From Candidatus Delongbacteria bacterium (GTDB lineage: Bacteria > Delongbacteria > UBA4055): 20,821 bases of DNA. Positions 14,243-20,821 of this stretch are shown here, in pieces. Location of the stretch: positions 1 through 20,821 of the forward strand of contig JAFGUL010000039.1 in the NCBI GenBank assembly GCA_016938535.1, given 5' to 3'. A model generated the notes under the pieces. It was not told the DNA's origin and searched no databases. It was given only the letters and a program-made list of their open reading frames with translations. How positions within the stretch are numbered: the stretch's first letter is position 1; every line of letters begins with the position of its first letter. Both the position numbers and the translations under genes were made by a program.

Positions 14243-14698
14243 ATGAAATGCCCAAAATGCTTAAAAATAGAAAGTAAGGTAATAGATTCTAGAGCTGTCC
14301 GCGACGATTCAGCCATCCGAAGAAGAAGGGAATGCAGTGAATGCGGTTACAGGTTCACGACCTATGAATATATCGAAAAGATCGAAATGATGGTCGAGAA
14401 ACAGAACGGTACCGCTGAGGAGTTTGAGATCCAGAAGATAAGGAACGGTATAATGATAGCCTGCAGAAAAAGACAGATCAAACCGGAAAAGATCGAAAGC
14501 CTCGTCAATGAGATATATAACGACCTTATAGCTCTAAGCGGCAACTCGGGAATAATTAAATCGTCTCTGATCGGCGAGCTGGTAATGGAAAAGCTGAAAG
14601 CGACAGACGAAGTAGCTTACATCAGATTCGCCTCTGTTTACAGAAAATTCAAGGATGTGAAGGAATTCATGTCGGAACTTCAGAATATCATCAGGTAG
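14243..14698 (+). CDS. nrdR: Transcriptional repressor NrdR
   Basis: Represses ribonucleotide reductase genes in response to (d)ATP. The zinc ribbon has C3, C6, C31 and C34 with the typical VIDSRAVRDDSAIRRRREC segment, and an ATP-cone domain occupies about residues 49-139. At 151 residues it is of standard length. It starts 6 nt after the holA stop. No nrd genes and no NrdR-box pair are visible in this window, so its targets lie elsewhere. Confidence 0.97.
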   Translation: MKCPKCLKIESKVIDSRAVRDDSAIRRRRECSECGYRFTTYEYIEKIEMMVEKQNGTAEEFEIQKIRNGIMIACRKRQIKPEKIESLVNEIYNDLIALSGNSGIIKSSLIGELVMEKLKATDEVAYIRFASVYRKFKDVKEFMSELQNIIR

Positions 14699-14703
14699 AT
14701 CTC

Positions 14704-15360
14704 GTGCGCAAGATGTTAAAAAATATTTTCGGATCGCTTCTCGATCTTTTTTTTCCTGCTTCCTGCCTTATCTGCTCTGATTATCTCGAAGACGAAGTTC
14801 TTGTTTGCAGAAACTGTCTGAAAAGTCTTAAACTGCACAGAAATGAGAATAAATCATACTTCTCTGTTTTCTCATACTCTGAAAAGATAAGGACTTTGAT
14901 TCATGAGTTGAAATACAATAACAGACCCGATATAGGCAGGATAATGGGTAGAGAGATCGCTCTTAAACTCAAGGGGCTTATCGGAAATGAAACTTCTGTA
15001 CTTTTACCTGTCCCGCTCCACAGGAACAGACTGAGAAAAAGAGGTTACAATCAGAGTGAAAAGATCTGCGAGGGTTTTGCGGAAATTATCAATATTCCTG
15101 TTGAGACCGAACTTTTGATCCGAAGAAAAAACAATGTTTCTCAAACCACTTTAAATGCTTCCGGAAGATCAGAAAATGTTAAAGGAATATTCGGGCCGGG
15201 TCCTGCGGTTGTTGACCATGATAATACAATATTCATCGTTGACGATCTGATCACAACCGGCGCAACTACAAGAGAAGCTGTCAGCGAATTAAAAAAACAG
15301 GGCTACAGTAAGTTCTTTTCATTGTGTATAGCAACGAGTACAAAAGGATCCGGTAATTAG
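14704..15360 (+). CDS. comF: ComF-family phosphoribosyltransferase-like protein
   Basis: A 218-residue protein of the ComF/GntX family. An N-terminal zinc-finger pair (CLIC near residue 22, CRNC near residue 36) is followed by a type I phosphoribosyltransferase fold with the PRPP loop VDDLITTGATT near residues 180-190. In competent bacteria ComF takes part in handling incoming single-stranded DNA; in others the role is unclear. The start is GTG at 14704 with an AGG site overlapping the nrdR stop. An internal ATG at 14713 is an alternative. Its stop codon overlaps that of the converging response-regulator gene by 4 bp, with no terminator between. Confidence 0.88.
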   Translation: MRKMLKNIFGSLLDLFFPASCLICSDYLEDEVLVCRNCLKSLKLHRNENKSYFSVFSYSEKIRTLIHELKYNNRPDIGRIMGREIALKLKGLIGNETSVLLPVPLHRNRLRKRGYNQSEKICEGFAEIINIPVETELLIRRKNNVSQTTLNASGRSENVKGIFGPGPAVVDHDNTIFIVDDLITTGATTREAVSELKKQGYSKFFSLCIATSTKGSGN

Positions 15361-16109
15361 CAGATGATAACAAGCATCCAGGCCTTGGAATCCTTCCATG
15401 GAATTATTTTCAGTTTATAATTATATTCTTTTTCGCTTTCAGAAGAACCGATAAATTTGAACTTTCCGCTCCCTTTATCCATCAGGTACAGCTCTTCAAG
15501 TGTTTCCGCCTGAGGAAACTGCGATTCTCCGTCACCGAACACCTCGGTGATTTTTTTACCTGCAATATCGGACCTCTTTAAACCGAATGTTTCTTCAATC
15601 TGATCGTTAACCTCTAATATTTCCATTGTGTAAGGGTCGATTATTAAAACTGTTTCGGTCAGATTATTGAATATAGTTCTGAATTTTGATTCTGAAAAAA
15701 CGAGCTCTTCCTCGTACTTTCTTTTCCTTCTGTTCTCTTCACCTTTTACAAGTGCTGAACTTATTGAAGGGAGAAGTTTTTCGAGTTTTGATTTGAAAAT
15801 ATAGTCAACAGCGCCGTGTTTTAAGGTGTCAATAGCAACATCCTCATTTATTGTTCCCGATAAGATTATTGTTGGAATATCAGGATTGATCTGTTTTACA
15901 AGATACAGAATACCGTACCCGTCAATGTCAGGCAGACTGAAATCCGCGAGGATCAGATCGAATTTCATGGTCTTTAAAGCGATCTTAAAATCACTCTTGT
16001 TCTGAACATGGAACATACTGTATTTAAGGCTTCCCTGATTGAGTGTTTCTCTTATCAGTTCAACATCGAGATCATCGTCTTCGAGATACAGAATAGACGC
16101 TTTCTTCAT
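15357..16109 (-). CDS. Response regulator: REC domain plus PAS domain
   Basis: 250-residue cytosolic protein. The receiver domain (about 1-122) has the acidic pair D11-D12, phospho-acceptor D56 in LILADFSLPDIDG, S84 and K107, so it should be phosphorylatable. A charged linker follows, then a PAS domain (about 140-250) with TVLIIDPYTMEILEVND and FGLKRSDIAGK. There is no DNA-binding, kinase or enzymatic output, so output is likely by contact with another protein. No partner kinase is near. The strong GGGGG ribosome site is 6 nt before the ATG. The gene ends with the PAS fold, apparently complete. Confidence 0.87.
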   Translation of the reverse strand: MKKASILYLEDDDLDVELIRETLNQGSLKYSMFHVQNKSDFKIALKTMKFDLILADFSLPDIDGYGILYLVKQINPDIPTIILSGTINEDVAIDTLKHGAVDYIFKSKLEKLLPSISSALVKGEENRRKRKYEEELVFSESKFRTIFNNLTETVLIIDPYTMEILEVNDQIEETFGLKRSDIAGKKITEVFGDGESQFPQAETLEELYLMDKGSGKFKFIGSSESEKEYNYKLKIIPWKDSKAWMLVIIC

Positions 16110-16136
16110 ATCGTCCCCCTAAGTCTGCATGATTTC

Positions 16137-16165
16137 CGTATTGCTTTAACATCATAAACTGTCAA
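16137..16165 (-). promoter_or_regulatory. Possible promoter of the response regulator gene
   Basis: Reverse strand: a consensus -35 TTGACA at 16165-16160 and, 17 nt on, a weak -10 AATACG at 16142-16137. The remaining AT-rich spacer to the arsR-like gene (16166-16278) holds a nine-T run after that gene's stop but no strong hairpin. Confidence 0.3.
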
Positions 16166-16278
16166 TGCACTACACCGTATTTACTTAATTTTTCTGGTCA
16201 AAACATACATATAAAACTGCACAGTAGTAATATAGTAAAACTATTCTGTAAAAACAAACAAAAAAAAATTATTCCTGA

Positions 16279-16602
16279 TTAACTGATCTTCTTATTGTAT
16301 TTTTCCGCAAGAATTTCAACTATCTGCTTAATAGTTGGATCAATTATTCTGTAATATATTGAATTTCCTTTCTTTACTCCTTCGATGATACGGCTTTTTC
16401 TCAATATCGCAAGCTGCTGTGATACGATCGGCTGTTCTTCCTCGACACATTCTACAAGTCCTTTTACCATACATTTCTTCACTTCGATAGCCATAAGAAG
16501 TTTTAATCTGACATAATGACCGATGGCCTTTATAACTACGGCTTCATCTTTAAGGTATTCATTGCAGTTGTTTTTCGGCATTTGATTAAGTTTAGAGTTC
16601 AT
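16279..16602 (-). CDS. ArsR/SmtB-family transcriptional regulator
   Basis: A 107-residue winged-helix repressor-type protein. The recognition region QPIVSQQLAILRKSRIIEGVKKGNSIYYRI is diagnostic of ArsR. The start at 16602 is chosen because AAGGAGAG precedes it ideally; a longer frame from 16632 lacks such a site. From that start the cysteines are C13, C44 and C52. The latter two lie near the alpha-3 region where several family members bind metal or sense persulfide, though the classical ELCVCDL motif is not intact. The ATG overlaps the last codons of the acyltransferase gene by 11 bp, so the two are translationally coupled. The inducer is unknown. Confidence 0.88.
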   Translation of the reverse strand: MNSKLNQMPKNNCNEYLKDEAVVIKAIGHYVRLKLLMAIEVKKCMVKGLVECVEEEQPIVSQQLAILRKSRIIEGVKKGNSIYYRIIDPTIKQIVEILAEKYNKKIS

Positions 16603-17335
16603 GCAATCTCTCCTTAAGTTTTTTAATTTCAATCATTATTTCCTCAGAAATAAGCTTCCATGTTTCCGGACAGTTCTGTTTTTTGAAAAATTCATCAAAA
16701 TAAATCGGTTCTCCGATTATGATCCTTATCTTTTTCCCGAATTTAGGAAAGGAAGTCCCGACCGGAAGCATGTCCCTCATGCCTTCATGATAGCACGGGA
16801 CCACTTTGACTTTACTTTCATATATCCTTTTACCCACTCCGGCCTTGCCTTCAAGAAGTTCTCCCGTTCTGCTGCGTGTACCTTCGGGAAATATATGAAC
16901 GATGCTGCCCTGTTTCAACTTTTCGGTCACTATTTTCTGAGACGGCTGATCAATACCCTTACCCCTTTCAAGCGGTATGCATTTTACATGGTCCATATAC
17001 CATGCGAGCAGTTTATTTTTATAAAAATTTCCGTATTCAGGAGTATGATAAGGTAGGTACTTGTACGAAAAAGAAGATTTTAAAAAGAACAGATTGCAGT
17101 CAATGAATGCCGAATCGAACATTGTTGTATGATTGGAAGCGAATACATACGGGGCTTTCTCCCTTCTTATGATATTTCTACCGTATATTCTCGTTCGGTT
17201 GAAAATGTGCATAAGTATCCATATACATACCGTCGTTAAAAATGTGAGCAGTTTTCCTGTTGATCTAAACAGAAAAGTCTCCTTTGGAGGGATCCACTCT
17301 TTAAGTATTTTTCTGCTTTCTCCGCTTTTGCTCAT
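16592..17335 (-). CDS. plsC: PlsC-like 1-acyl-sn-glycerol-3-phosphate acyltransferase
   Basis: Membrane-associated acyltransferase, probably making phosphatidic acid from lysophosphatidic acid. Of 247 residues, 27-46 form a membrane-binding hydrophobic stretch. The catalytic H69-x4-D74 box (NHTTMFDS) and the FPEGTRSRTG motif (149-158) are intact. A further conserved part is VKVVPCYHEGM. The start is the ATG at 17335; GAGGG lies about 13 nt upstream, rather far, so the start is moderately sure. It is followed by the overlapping ArsR gene and is divergent from the exported-protein gene at 17486. The exact acceptor cannot be fixed from motifs, as the family also includes other lipid acyltransferases. 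Confidence 0.86.
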   Translation of the reverse strand: MSKSGESRKILKEWIPPKETFLFRSTGKLLTFLTTVCIWILMHIFNRTRIYGRNIIRREKAPYVFASNHTTMFDSAFIDCNLFFLKSSFSYKYLPYHTPEYGNFYKNKLLAWYMDHVKCIPLERGKGIDQPSQKIVTEKLKQGSIVHIFPEGTRSRTGELLEGKAGVGKRIYESKVKVVPCYHEGMRDMLPVGTSFPKFGKKIRIIIGEPIYFDEFFKKQNCPETWKLISEEIMIEIKKLKERLHEL

Positions 17336-17433
17336 TTAAGTTCAAATCCCTCGTTAAATCATATCATAGATTCAGCTTTGGAAATTTATCCATCATTAAA
17401 GCATTAATCAAGCTAATTATTTTCATTTTTTGT

Positions 17434-17464
17434 TTGCCTAATTCGATATTAGGTCTTAAAATAC
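17434..17464 (+). promoter_or_regulatory. Promoter of the exported-protein gene and rsgA
   Basis: TTGCCT at 17434-17439, 17 nt, then TAAAAT at 17457-17462. The spacer holds a perfect inverted repeat, CCTAAT-TCGAT-ATTAGG (17437-17453), a possible operator between the two boxes. The ATG is at 17486 with an AAGGAAGG site. Confidence 0.55.
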
Positions 17465-17485
17465 AGCTTAAGTAAGGAAGGCGGA

Positions 17486-18232
17486 ATGAAAAAGATTCTC
17501 ATAGTTCTGATCGTGTATTGTTTTATAACCCTGAACGCTCAGGTTTTTACTGCCGGTTCGTTTAAGAACAGAATATATCTTCTTGACGGTTTGGCTATGA
17601 GACTTACAGTCTATAACAGAGATACCGTGCCCGTGCAAAAAATATCTTTAAAGAATATATCAAAGAACTCTGTTTTTGATTTCTTTTTACCCTATGACGA
17701 TTTCAATATTTATCTTTCTGATTCCTTCAGGGATATTATATATCTGCTTGACGAAAATTTTGCACTGAAAAAAAGCATTGATGTCAAAAAAGAACACGGC
17801 ACTGAAATTTACAGAAAAATATTCCCTTTCAGGTATGACGGTCTGATAATCGCTTCAAAAAATATGCGTGAGGTCTTTGAACTCAGAAACAACCGCATGA
17901 AAAAAATTATTAATACAGAAACCGAATTTGAAGATATTTTTGCCGACAAAGATTTCATATACCTTCTTTTCAAAAATAGCATATCGGTTTACTCATTTAC
18001 CGGAATATTCATAAAAAGGACGGCGGTTCCCGAAATACCTGATTATTCCGACTTTATAGTGAATGATTCAAGAATTTACCTTAAATCAAAAAGCGGAATT
18101 ACTTCATTCAATCCTTTGATCAGGGAATTTTCAGAACTTGAACTTGCCGGAAACTCTGTCTTTACGGCTATCGACAGTACACTTTATATTTTTTCAGGTG
18201 ACAGCCTCAAACTGATGAGGATAGATCTATGA
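17486..18232 (+). CDS. Exported protein of unknown function, possibly a beta-propeller
   Basis: I do not recognise a family with confidence. The 248-residue product has an N-terminal signal peptide (about 1-18, ending LNAQV) without a lipobox cysteine. The remainder is made of short beta-rich repeats of the type F-x-x-x-F-x-x-I-Y-L-x-D-x-F (for example YDDFNIYLSDSFRDIIYLLDE, IFADKDFIYLLFKNSISVYSF, SDFIVNDSRIYLKSKSGITSF). That periodic pattern suggests a small beta-propeller. It overlaps rsgA by ATGA, so the two are co-expressed, though one is exported and the other cytosolic. Confidence 0.7.
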   Translation: MKKILIVLIVYCFITLNAQVFTAGSFKNRIYLLDGLAMRLTVYNRDTVPVQKISLKNISKNSVFDFFLPYDDFNIYLSDSFRDIIYLLDENFALKKSIDVKKEHGTEIYRKIFPFRYDGLIIASKNMREVFELRNNRMKKIINTETEFEDIFADKDFIYLLFKNSISVYSFTGIFIKRTAVPEIPDYSDFIVNDSRIYLKSKSGITSFNPLIREFSELELAGNSVFTAIDSTLYIFSGDSLKLMRIDL

Positions 18233-19158
18233 ATAAAGCTCTCGTATTATACGGTAACGGAGTTGACTACGCAGTATCATTCGAAGGCGAAGAGCTGACG
18301 GCGCATTTAAGAGGAAGACTGCTTCATACAACAAAAAGATCTCACCATCCGGTTTGTCCGGGAGATTATGTGAAACTGATAAAAAGCGGTGATGAGTTCG
18401 TCATAGACAAGATCCTTCCCAGGACCAATAAAATATCAAGGCCGGCCAATTACGGAATAAGAAAAGAACAGGTCATAGCCTCGAACATTGACTGTCTTTT
18501 TGTAGTGGCTTCGGTTTTTTCCCCGAAATTGAATACCGGTTTTCTCGACAGACTTCTAGCTTATAGCAATATGCAGCAGATCGAAACAAAAATAGTGATC
18601 AATAAGACAGACTACGGTATAAGTGACGAAGAGCTTGAATATATCGAAGGATACAGACAAATCGGTTATCATGTGATAGAAACATCCGTGATAGAACAAA
18701 TAAATATTGATGAGCTTAAAAACATGACTTCGGAAAAAGTGACGGCTTTTATAGGGAATTCCGGCGTGGGAAAATCATCGATCCTTAACTGCATAGATCC
18801 GGAAATTAATCAGAAAGTAAAGGAAACATCTTCGTATTCATTAAAGGGAAAACACACAACAAAACAGGCCAGACTTTTCAGAATGTCCAACGGCGGGTAC
18901 ATACTTGACACTCCCGGTATAAGAGAGTTCGGAATGTGGAACATGGATTTCGAGGATCTGAAAAACTATTTCCCCGAGATATACAGGTTAAGCCCCGGTT
19001 GTAAATACCACAATTGCCTTCACACTAATGAGCCCGGCTGCGCCGTAATAGAGGCTGCTGAGAAAGGAGAGATCCCTCTTTTCAGGTACGAGAATTATCT
19101 TAAAATATTCGATTCGCTTTACGAGAACAGGAACATGTACTTCAAAAAAGACAAATAA
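18229..19158 (+). CDS. rsgA: Ribosome small-subunit-dependent GTPase A
   Basis: Circularly permuted GTPase that checks late 30S maturation. An OB-fold lies N-terminal (about 1-85). The permuted GTPase motifs run NKTD (about residue 125), P-loop GNSGVGKSS (about 177-185) and DTPG (about 226-229). A C-terminal zinc motif, C-x4-H-x-C in SPGCKYHNCLHTNEPGC, completes the protein. At 309 residues it is of normal length. Its ATG overlaps the stop of the preceding gene. The THX gene next door encodes another 30S protein. Confidence 0.96.
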   Translation: MNKALVLYGNGVDYAVSFEGEELTAHLRGRLLHTTKRSHHPVCPGDYVKLIKSGDEFVIDKILPRTNKISRPANYGIRKEQVIASNIDCLFVVASVFSPKLNTGFLDRLLAYSNMQQIETKIVINKTDYGISDEELEYIEGYRQIGYHVIETSVIEQINIDELKNMTSEKVTAFIGNSGVGKSSILNCIDPEINQKVKETSSYSLKGKHTTKQARLFRMSNGGYILDTPGIREFGMWNMDFEDLKNYFPEIYRLSPGCKYHNCLHTNEPGCAVIEAAEKGEIPLFRYENYLKIFDSLYENRNMYFKKDK

Positions 19159-19180
19159 AAAAGCGCGAAATTTTTCGCGC
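19155..19180 (-). terminator. Intrinsic terminator of the THX gene
   Basis: On the reverse strand a GCGCGAA-AAAT-TTCGCGC hairpin (19180-19163) is followed by TTTTTTAT. It overlaps the rsgA stop codon. The plus-strand side has no T run, so rsgA is not clearly terminated by it. Confidence 0.82.
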
Positions 19181-19210
19181 CTTCAAATAAGAAACCTCTT
19201 TTATATTCCC

Positions 19211-19468
19211 TTATTCAGCTTTTGCTGTTTCTTTCTTTACGGCCGGCTTCTTGGCAGCAGGTTTTTTAGGAGCTGTTTCTTTAGGTGCCGTTTCTTTTTT
19301 GACGACCTGTTTTTTCATTTCAGGTTTCGGTCTTTTAGGTTCAGCTTTAGCCTTAGTTGCGTCAGGCTGAGAAAGAGCTGTTACAATTTTTTTCTTTTTA
19401 GATCTTGAATTTCCGGATGAACCGATGAAAATCTTACCTTTTCTTGTTCTTTTATCGCCTCTGCCCAT
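19211..19468 (-). CDS. Ribosomal protein bTHX with a Lys/Ala/Pro-rich tail
   Basis: The first 27 residues (starting MGRGDKRTRKGKIFIGSSGN and continuing to a run of lysines) match the small 30S protein THX, which in Thermus is only about 27 residues long and sits in the head of the subunit. The 85-residue product continues with a basic, low-complexity tail of K, A, P, E and T from about residue 43. That part includes repeated KKP(A)AK and KETAP units reminiscent of histone-H1-like proteins. A GGAG site precedes the ATG, and the gene has its own promoter and terminator. The tail has no homologue I can name. Confidence 0.82.
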   Translation of the reverse strand: MGRGDKRTRKGKIFIGSSGNSRSKKKKIVTALSQPDATKAKAEPKRPKPEMKKQVVKKETAPKETAPKKPAAKKPAVKKETAKAE

Positions 19469-19499
19469 TTTTTTCTCCGTTGTTTAATTGAATTTTTGT

Positions 19500-19530
19500 T
19501 AAATATAAGCTTTTTTTAGCGGTCTTTCCA
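19500..19530 (-). promoter_or_regulatory. Promoter of the THX gene
   Basis: Reverse strand: TGGAAA at 19530-19525, 17 nt, then TATATTTA at 19507-19500 (one mismatch to TAnnTTTG). Start near 19495, about 27 nt before the ATG at 19468. Confidence 0.55.
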
Positions 19531-19536
19531 CTAAAA

Positions 19537-20811
19537 TTATATAAATTTATCTGAAGCAGCTTCCTGCTGAAGATCTGTTTGTTTTTTAAAATTCTTCTCC
19601 ATAGGCATCAGCAGCTTAAAGTACAGATAAGATGAAAGCAGATAGAAAAGCATCGTGAAACTGAAAGGTATCATATACCCGGTCTTTTCGATCAGATATC
19701 CCCCGATATTTGCTGTTATACCCCATGTAAAGAGCCACGCAAGTGTAAGAAGTCCGCTTGCTATTGATCTGTCATCAGGGTGAACTGCCTCCATGGAAAA
19801 ATTGGTCGAGACGGGAGCTGACATATTCATCAATGCATTTCTGATCAGAAAGGCTATAACGGCTAGAGGCAGAAATTTTGAGATCCCTAAAATGAACAGA
19901 AATGGAAGCGACACCAGCTGCGACAGGATAACCGTTTTTATTTTGCCGAATTTGGCGGCGAGCAACGGAGCTGCGAGAGCTCCTCCGATCGTAAAGAACT
20001 GAGCCAGGGCGAAAAGCATTCCGATATTGTTCGAAGACATATCAAATCTCGTTTTGAAGTATAAATTGAGAAAAGGTATCGTCATACCTGCGCCCATGCC
20101 TACCACCATAGGCGGAACGACAAGATAGAACAGCAGTTTCTTAGATGTTTTCAGTTTGAACCTGGATTTATTATTCACATCCGCATCGCTGACCAGAATA
20201 TTCTTTACTTTTATTCGCGAATAGAAAAATACAGATATTACGGCCAGGACAAGATGAATAAAGATGGCGGTTTTGTATCCAGTGGTCATAGCTATTCCCA
20301 TCTTGTACATGAAGTCCGGAAGACTCCCCGCAACCAGATTTCCCGATATTCCGGAAAGTAGCATCACCGCATGATTCAATGAAAAAAGATGAGTTCTTTC
20401 TCTTTCCTGACTGCTCTGCATCAAAAGAGGACCGCCGATAACAGAGTTGAAAGCTCCTGCGAAACCCGCAATAGCTATACCGGTCATGACAGAGTGGAGA
20501 GAATCCGCCTGAATTGCGATAGAATAACCAAGCGACATTACAGCAGGAACAACCAGAAGAACCGGTTTGATCGCTATTCTTTTTACAAAATAAGCAGCGG
20601 GGAAGATCATAAGCACAGTAGCGTAAGTACCGACTGAAAGAACATTTCCGATAGTTCCCTCTCCCCTGCCTGAAGCTTTCATATAGAGATTAAAAAGAAG
20701 TGTGAATCCTGTAAATCCGAAGCCTGCAAAGAAATTTCCTATAAGATAATTCCACGCATCTTTCTGAATGATCTTCGTAATACTGTAATATTCTTTGAAT
20801 ATCTTTCTCAT
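19537..20811 (-). CDS. Major facilitator superfamily transporter
   Basis: A 424-residue inner-membrane protein with about 12 hydrophobic helices in two halves separated by a charged loop near residues 200-225 (IKVKNILVSDADVNNKSRFKLK). The opening (NYLIGNFFAGFGFTGFTLLFNLYMKASG) and AAPLLAAKFGKIKTVILSQL at the start of the second half are MFS-like. The pattern resembles drug- or sugar-efflux type members. Substrate cannot be deduced. The ATG at 20811 is only 10 bp from the window edge and is preceded by AAGG. No terminator separates it from the THX gene 68 nt on, although THX has its own promoter. Confidence 0.88.
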   Translation of the reverse strand: MRKIFKEYYSITKIIQKDAWNYLIGNFFAGFGFTGFTLLFNLYMKASGRGEGTIGNVLSVGTYATVLMIFPAAYFVKRIAIKPVLLVVPAVMSLGYSIAIQADSLHSVMTGIAIAGFAGAFNSVIGGPLLMQSSQERERTHLFSLNHAVMLLSGISGNLVAGSLPDFMYKMGIAMTTGYKTAIFIHLVLAVISVFFYSRIKVKNILVSDADVNNKSRFKLKTSKKLLFYLVVPPMVVGMGAGMTIPFLNLYFKTRFDMSSNNIGMLFALAQFFTIGGALAAPLLAAKFGKIKTVILSQLVSLPFLFILGISKFLPLAVIAFLIRNALMNMSAPVSTNFSMEAVHPDDRSIASGLLTLAWLFTWGITANIGGYLIEKTGYMIPFSFTMLFYLLSSYLYFKLLMPMEKNFKKQTDLQQEAASDKFI

Positions 20812-20821
20812 TTTACCTTAT

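Noticed and set aside
16221..16250. AT-rich inverted repeat (ACAG, ATAGT / ACTAT, CTGT) between arsR and the response regulator gene
   Set aside because: Arms are short and interrupted and base composition is very AT-rich; it may be chance or a weak terminator, so I do not list it as a feature.
16603..16632. N-terminal extension of the ArsR protein
   Set aside because: The ATG at 16602 has an ideal AAGGAGAG site that would itself lie in the extension.
16601..17056. Plus-strand open frame of 151 codons opposite the plsC-like gene
   Set aside because: The opposite strand has intact acyltransferase motifs; this frame is rich in Phe and Tyr as expected for a mirror frame and has no family features.
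19163..19180. Hairpin as terminator of rsgA
   Set aside because: On the plus strand no T run follows; the T run is on the minus side, so it belongs to the THX gene.
1..20821. CRISPR arrays, transposons, prophage or defence genes
   Set aside because: No regularly spaced repeats, terminal inverted repeats, transposase or integrase motifs were seen anywhere; gene content is housekeeping.

Overview
The window reads as chromosomal housekeeping DNA from an uncultured-type bacterium of the FCB (Fibrobacteres-Chlorobi-Bacteroidetes) superphylum. Three things point there. The secreted peptidase ends in a type IX secretion (T9SS) sorting domain of the NYPNPFNP type. There is a GldA/GldF/GldG-like ABC cluster. 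Several promoters carry a TAnnTTTG-like -10 box. Base composition is moderately AT-rich. Ignavibacteria, Cloacimonadota or Delongbacteria-like lineages would fit; the exact phylum cannot be fixed from the sequence alone. I saw no IS element, prophage, CRISPR array, tRNA or rRNA, and no broken gene.

Left part (1-5351), almost all minus strand. The 5' end of mraZ, the usual first gene of a division/cell-wall cluster, runs off the left edge behind a strong promoter, with three direct repeats that look like an MraZ box over its start. To its right is a translation operon, transcribed right to left: rplM-rpsI-rpsB-tsf-pyrH. It has a promoter plus a roughly 145-nt structured leader before rplM, a second structured leader of 160 nt between rpsI and rpsB, an intrinsic terminator between tsf and pyrH, and another after pyrH. 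Upstream of it lie lepB (signal peptidase I) and a Cys-rich PAS protein, driven by a consensus sigma-70 promoter.

Middle part (5419-11934), plus strand. A four-gene ABC-2 transporter cluster (ATPase, permease, GldG-like auxiliary protein, short DUF4340 protein) is followed by a separate gene for an 856-residue secreted C10 (streptopain-family) protease with LamG and T9SS sorting domains. It ends at a bidirectional terminator shared with gcvT.

Right part (11943-20821). gcvT (minus) and holA-nrdR-comF (plus) diverge from promoters that appear to share one palindromic -35 box. A REC-PAS response regulator converges on comF with a 4-bp stop overlap. A plsC-like acyltransferase is translationally coupled to an ArsR-family regulator. 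Divergently, an exported protein gene overlaps rsgA by ATGA. A gene for small ribosomal protein bTHX with an unusual Lys/Ala/Pro tail follows, then an MFS transporter at the right edge.

The genes mostly serve translation and ribosome assembly (rplM, rpsI, rpsB, tsf, THX, rsgA), replication and nucleotide control (holA, nrdR, pyrH), envelope and export (mraZ, lepB, ABC, plsC, C10 peptidase) and sensing (PAS, REC-PAS, ArsR). The most interesting material is regulatory RNA and DNA: two leader RNAs in the ribosomal operon, the putative MraZ box and the hybrid promoter grammar. The altered EF-Ts contact motif and the tailed THX protein also stand out.
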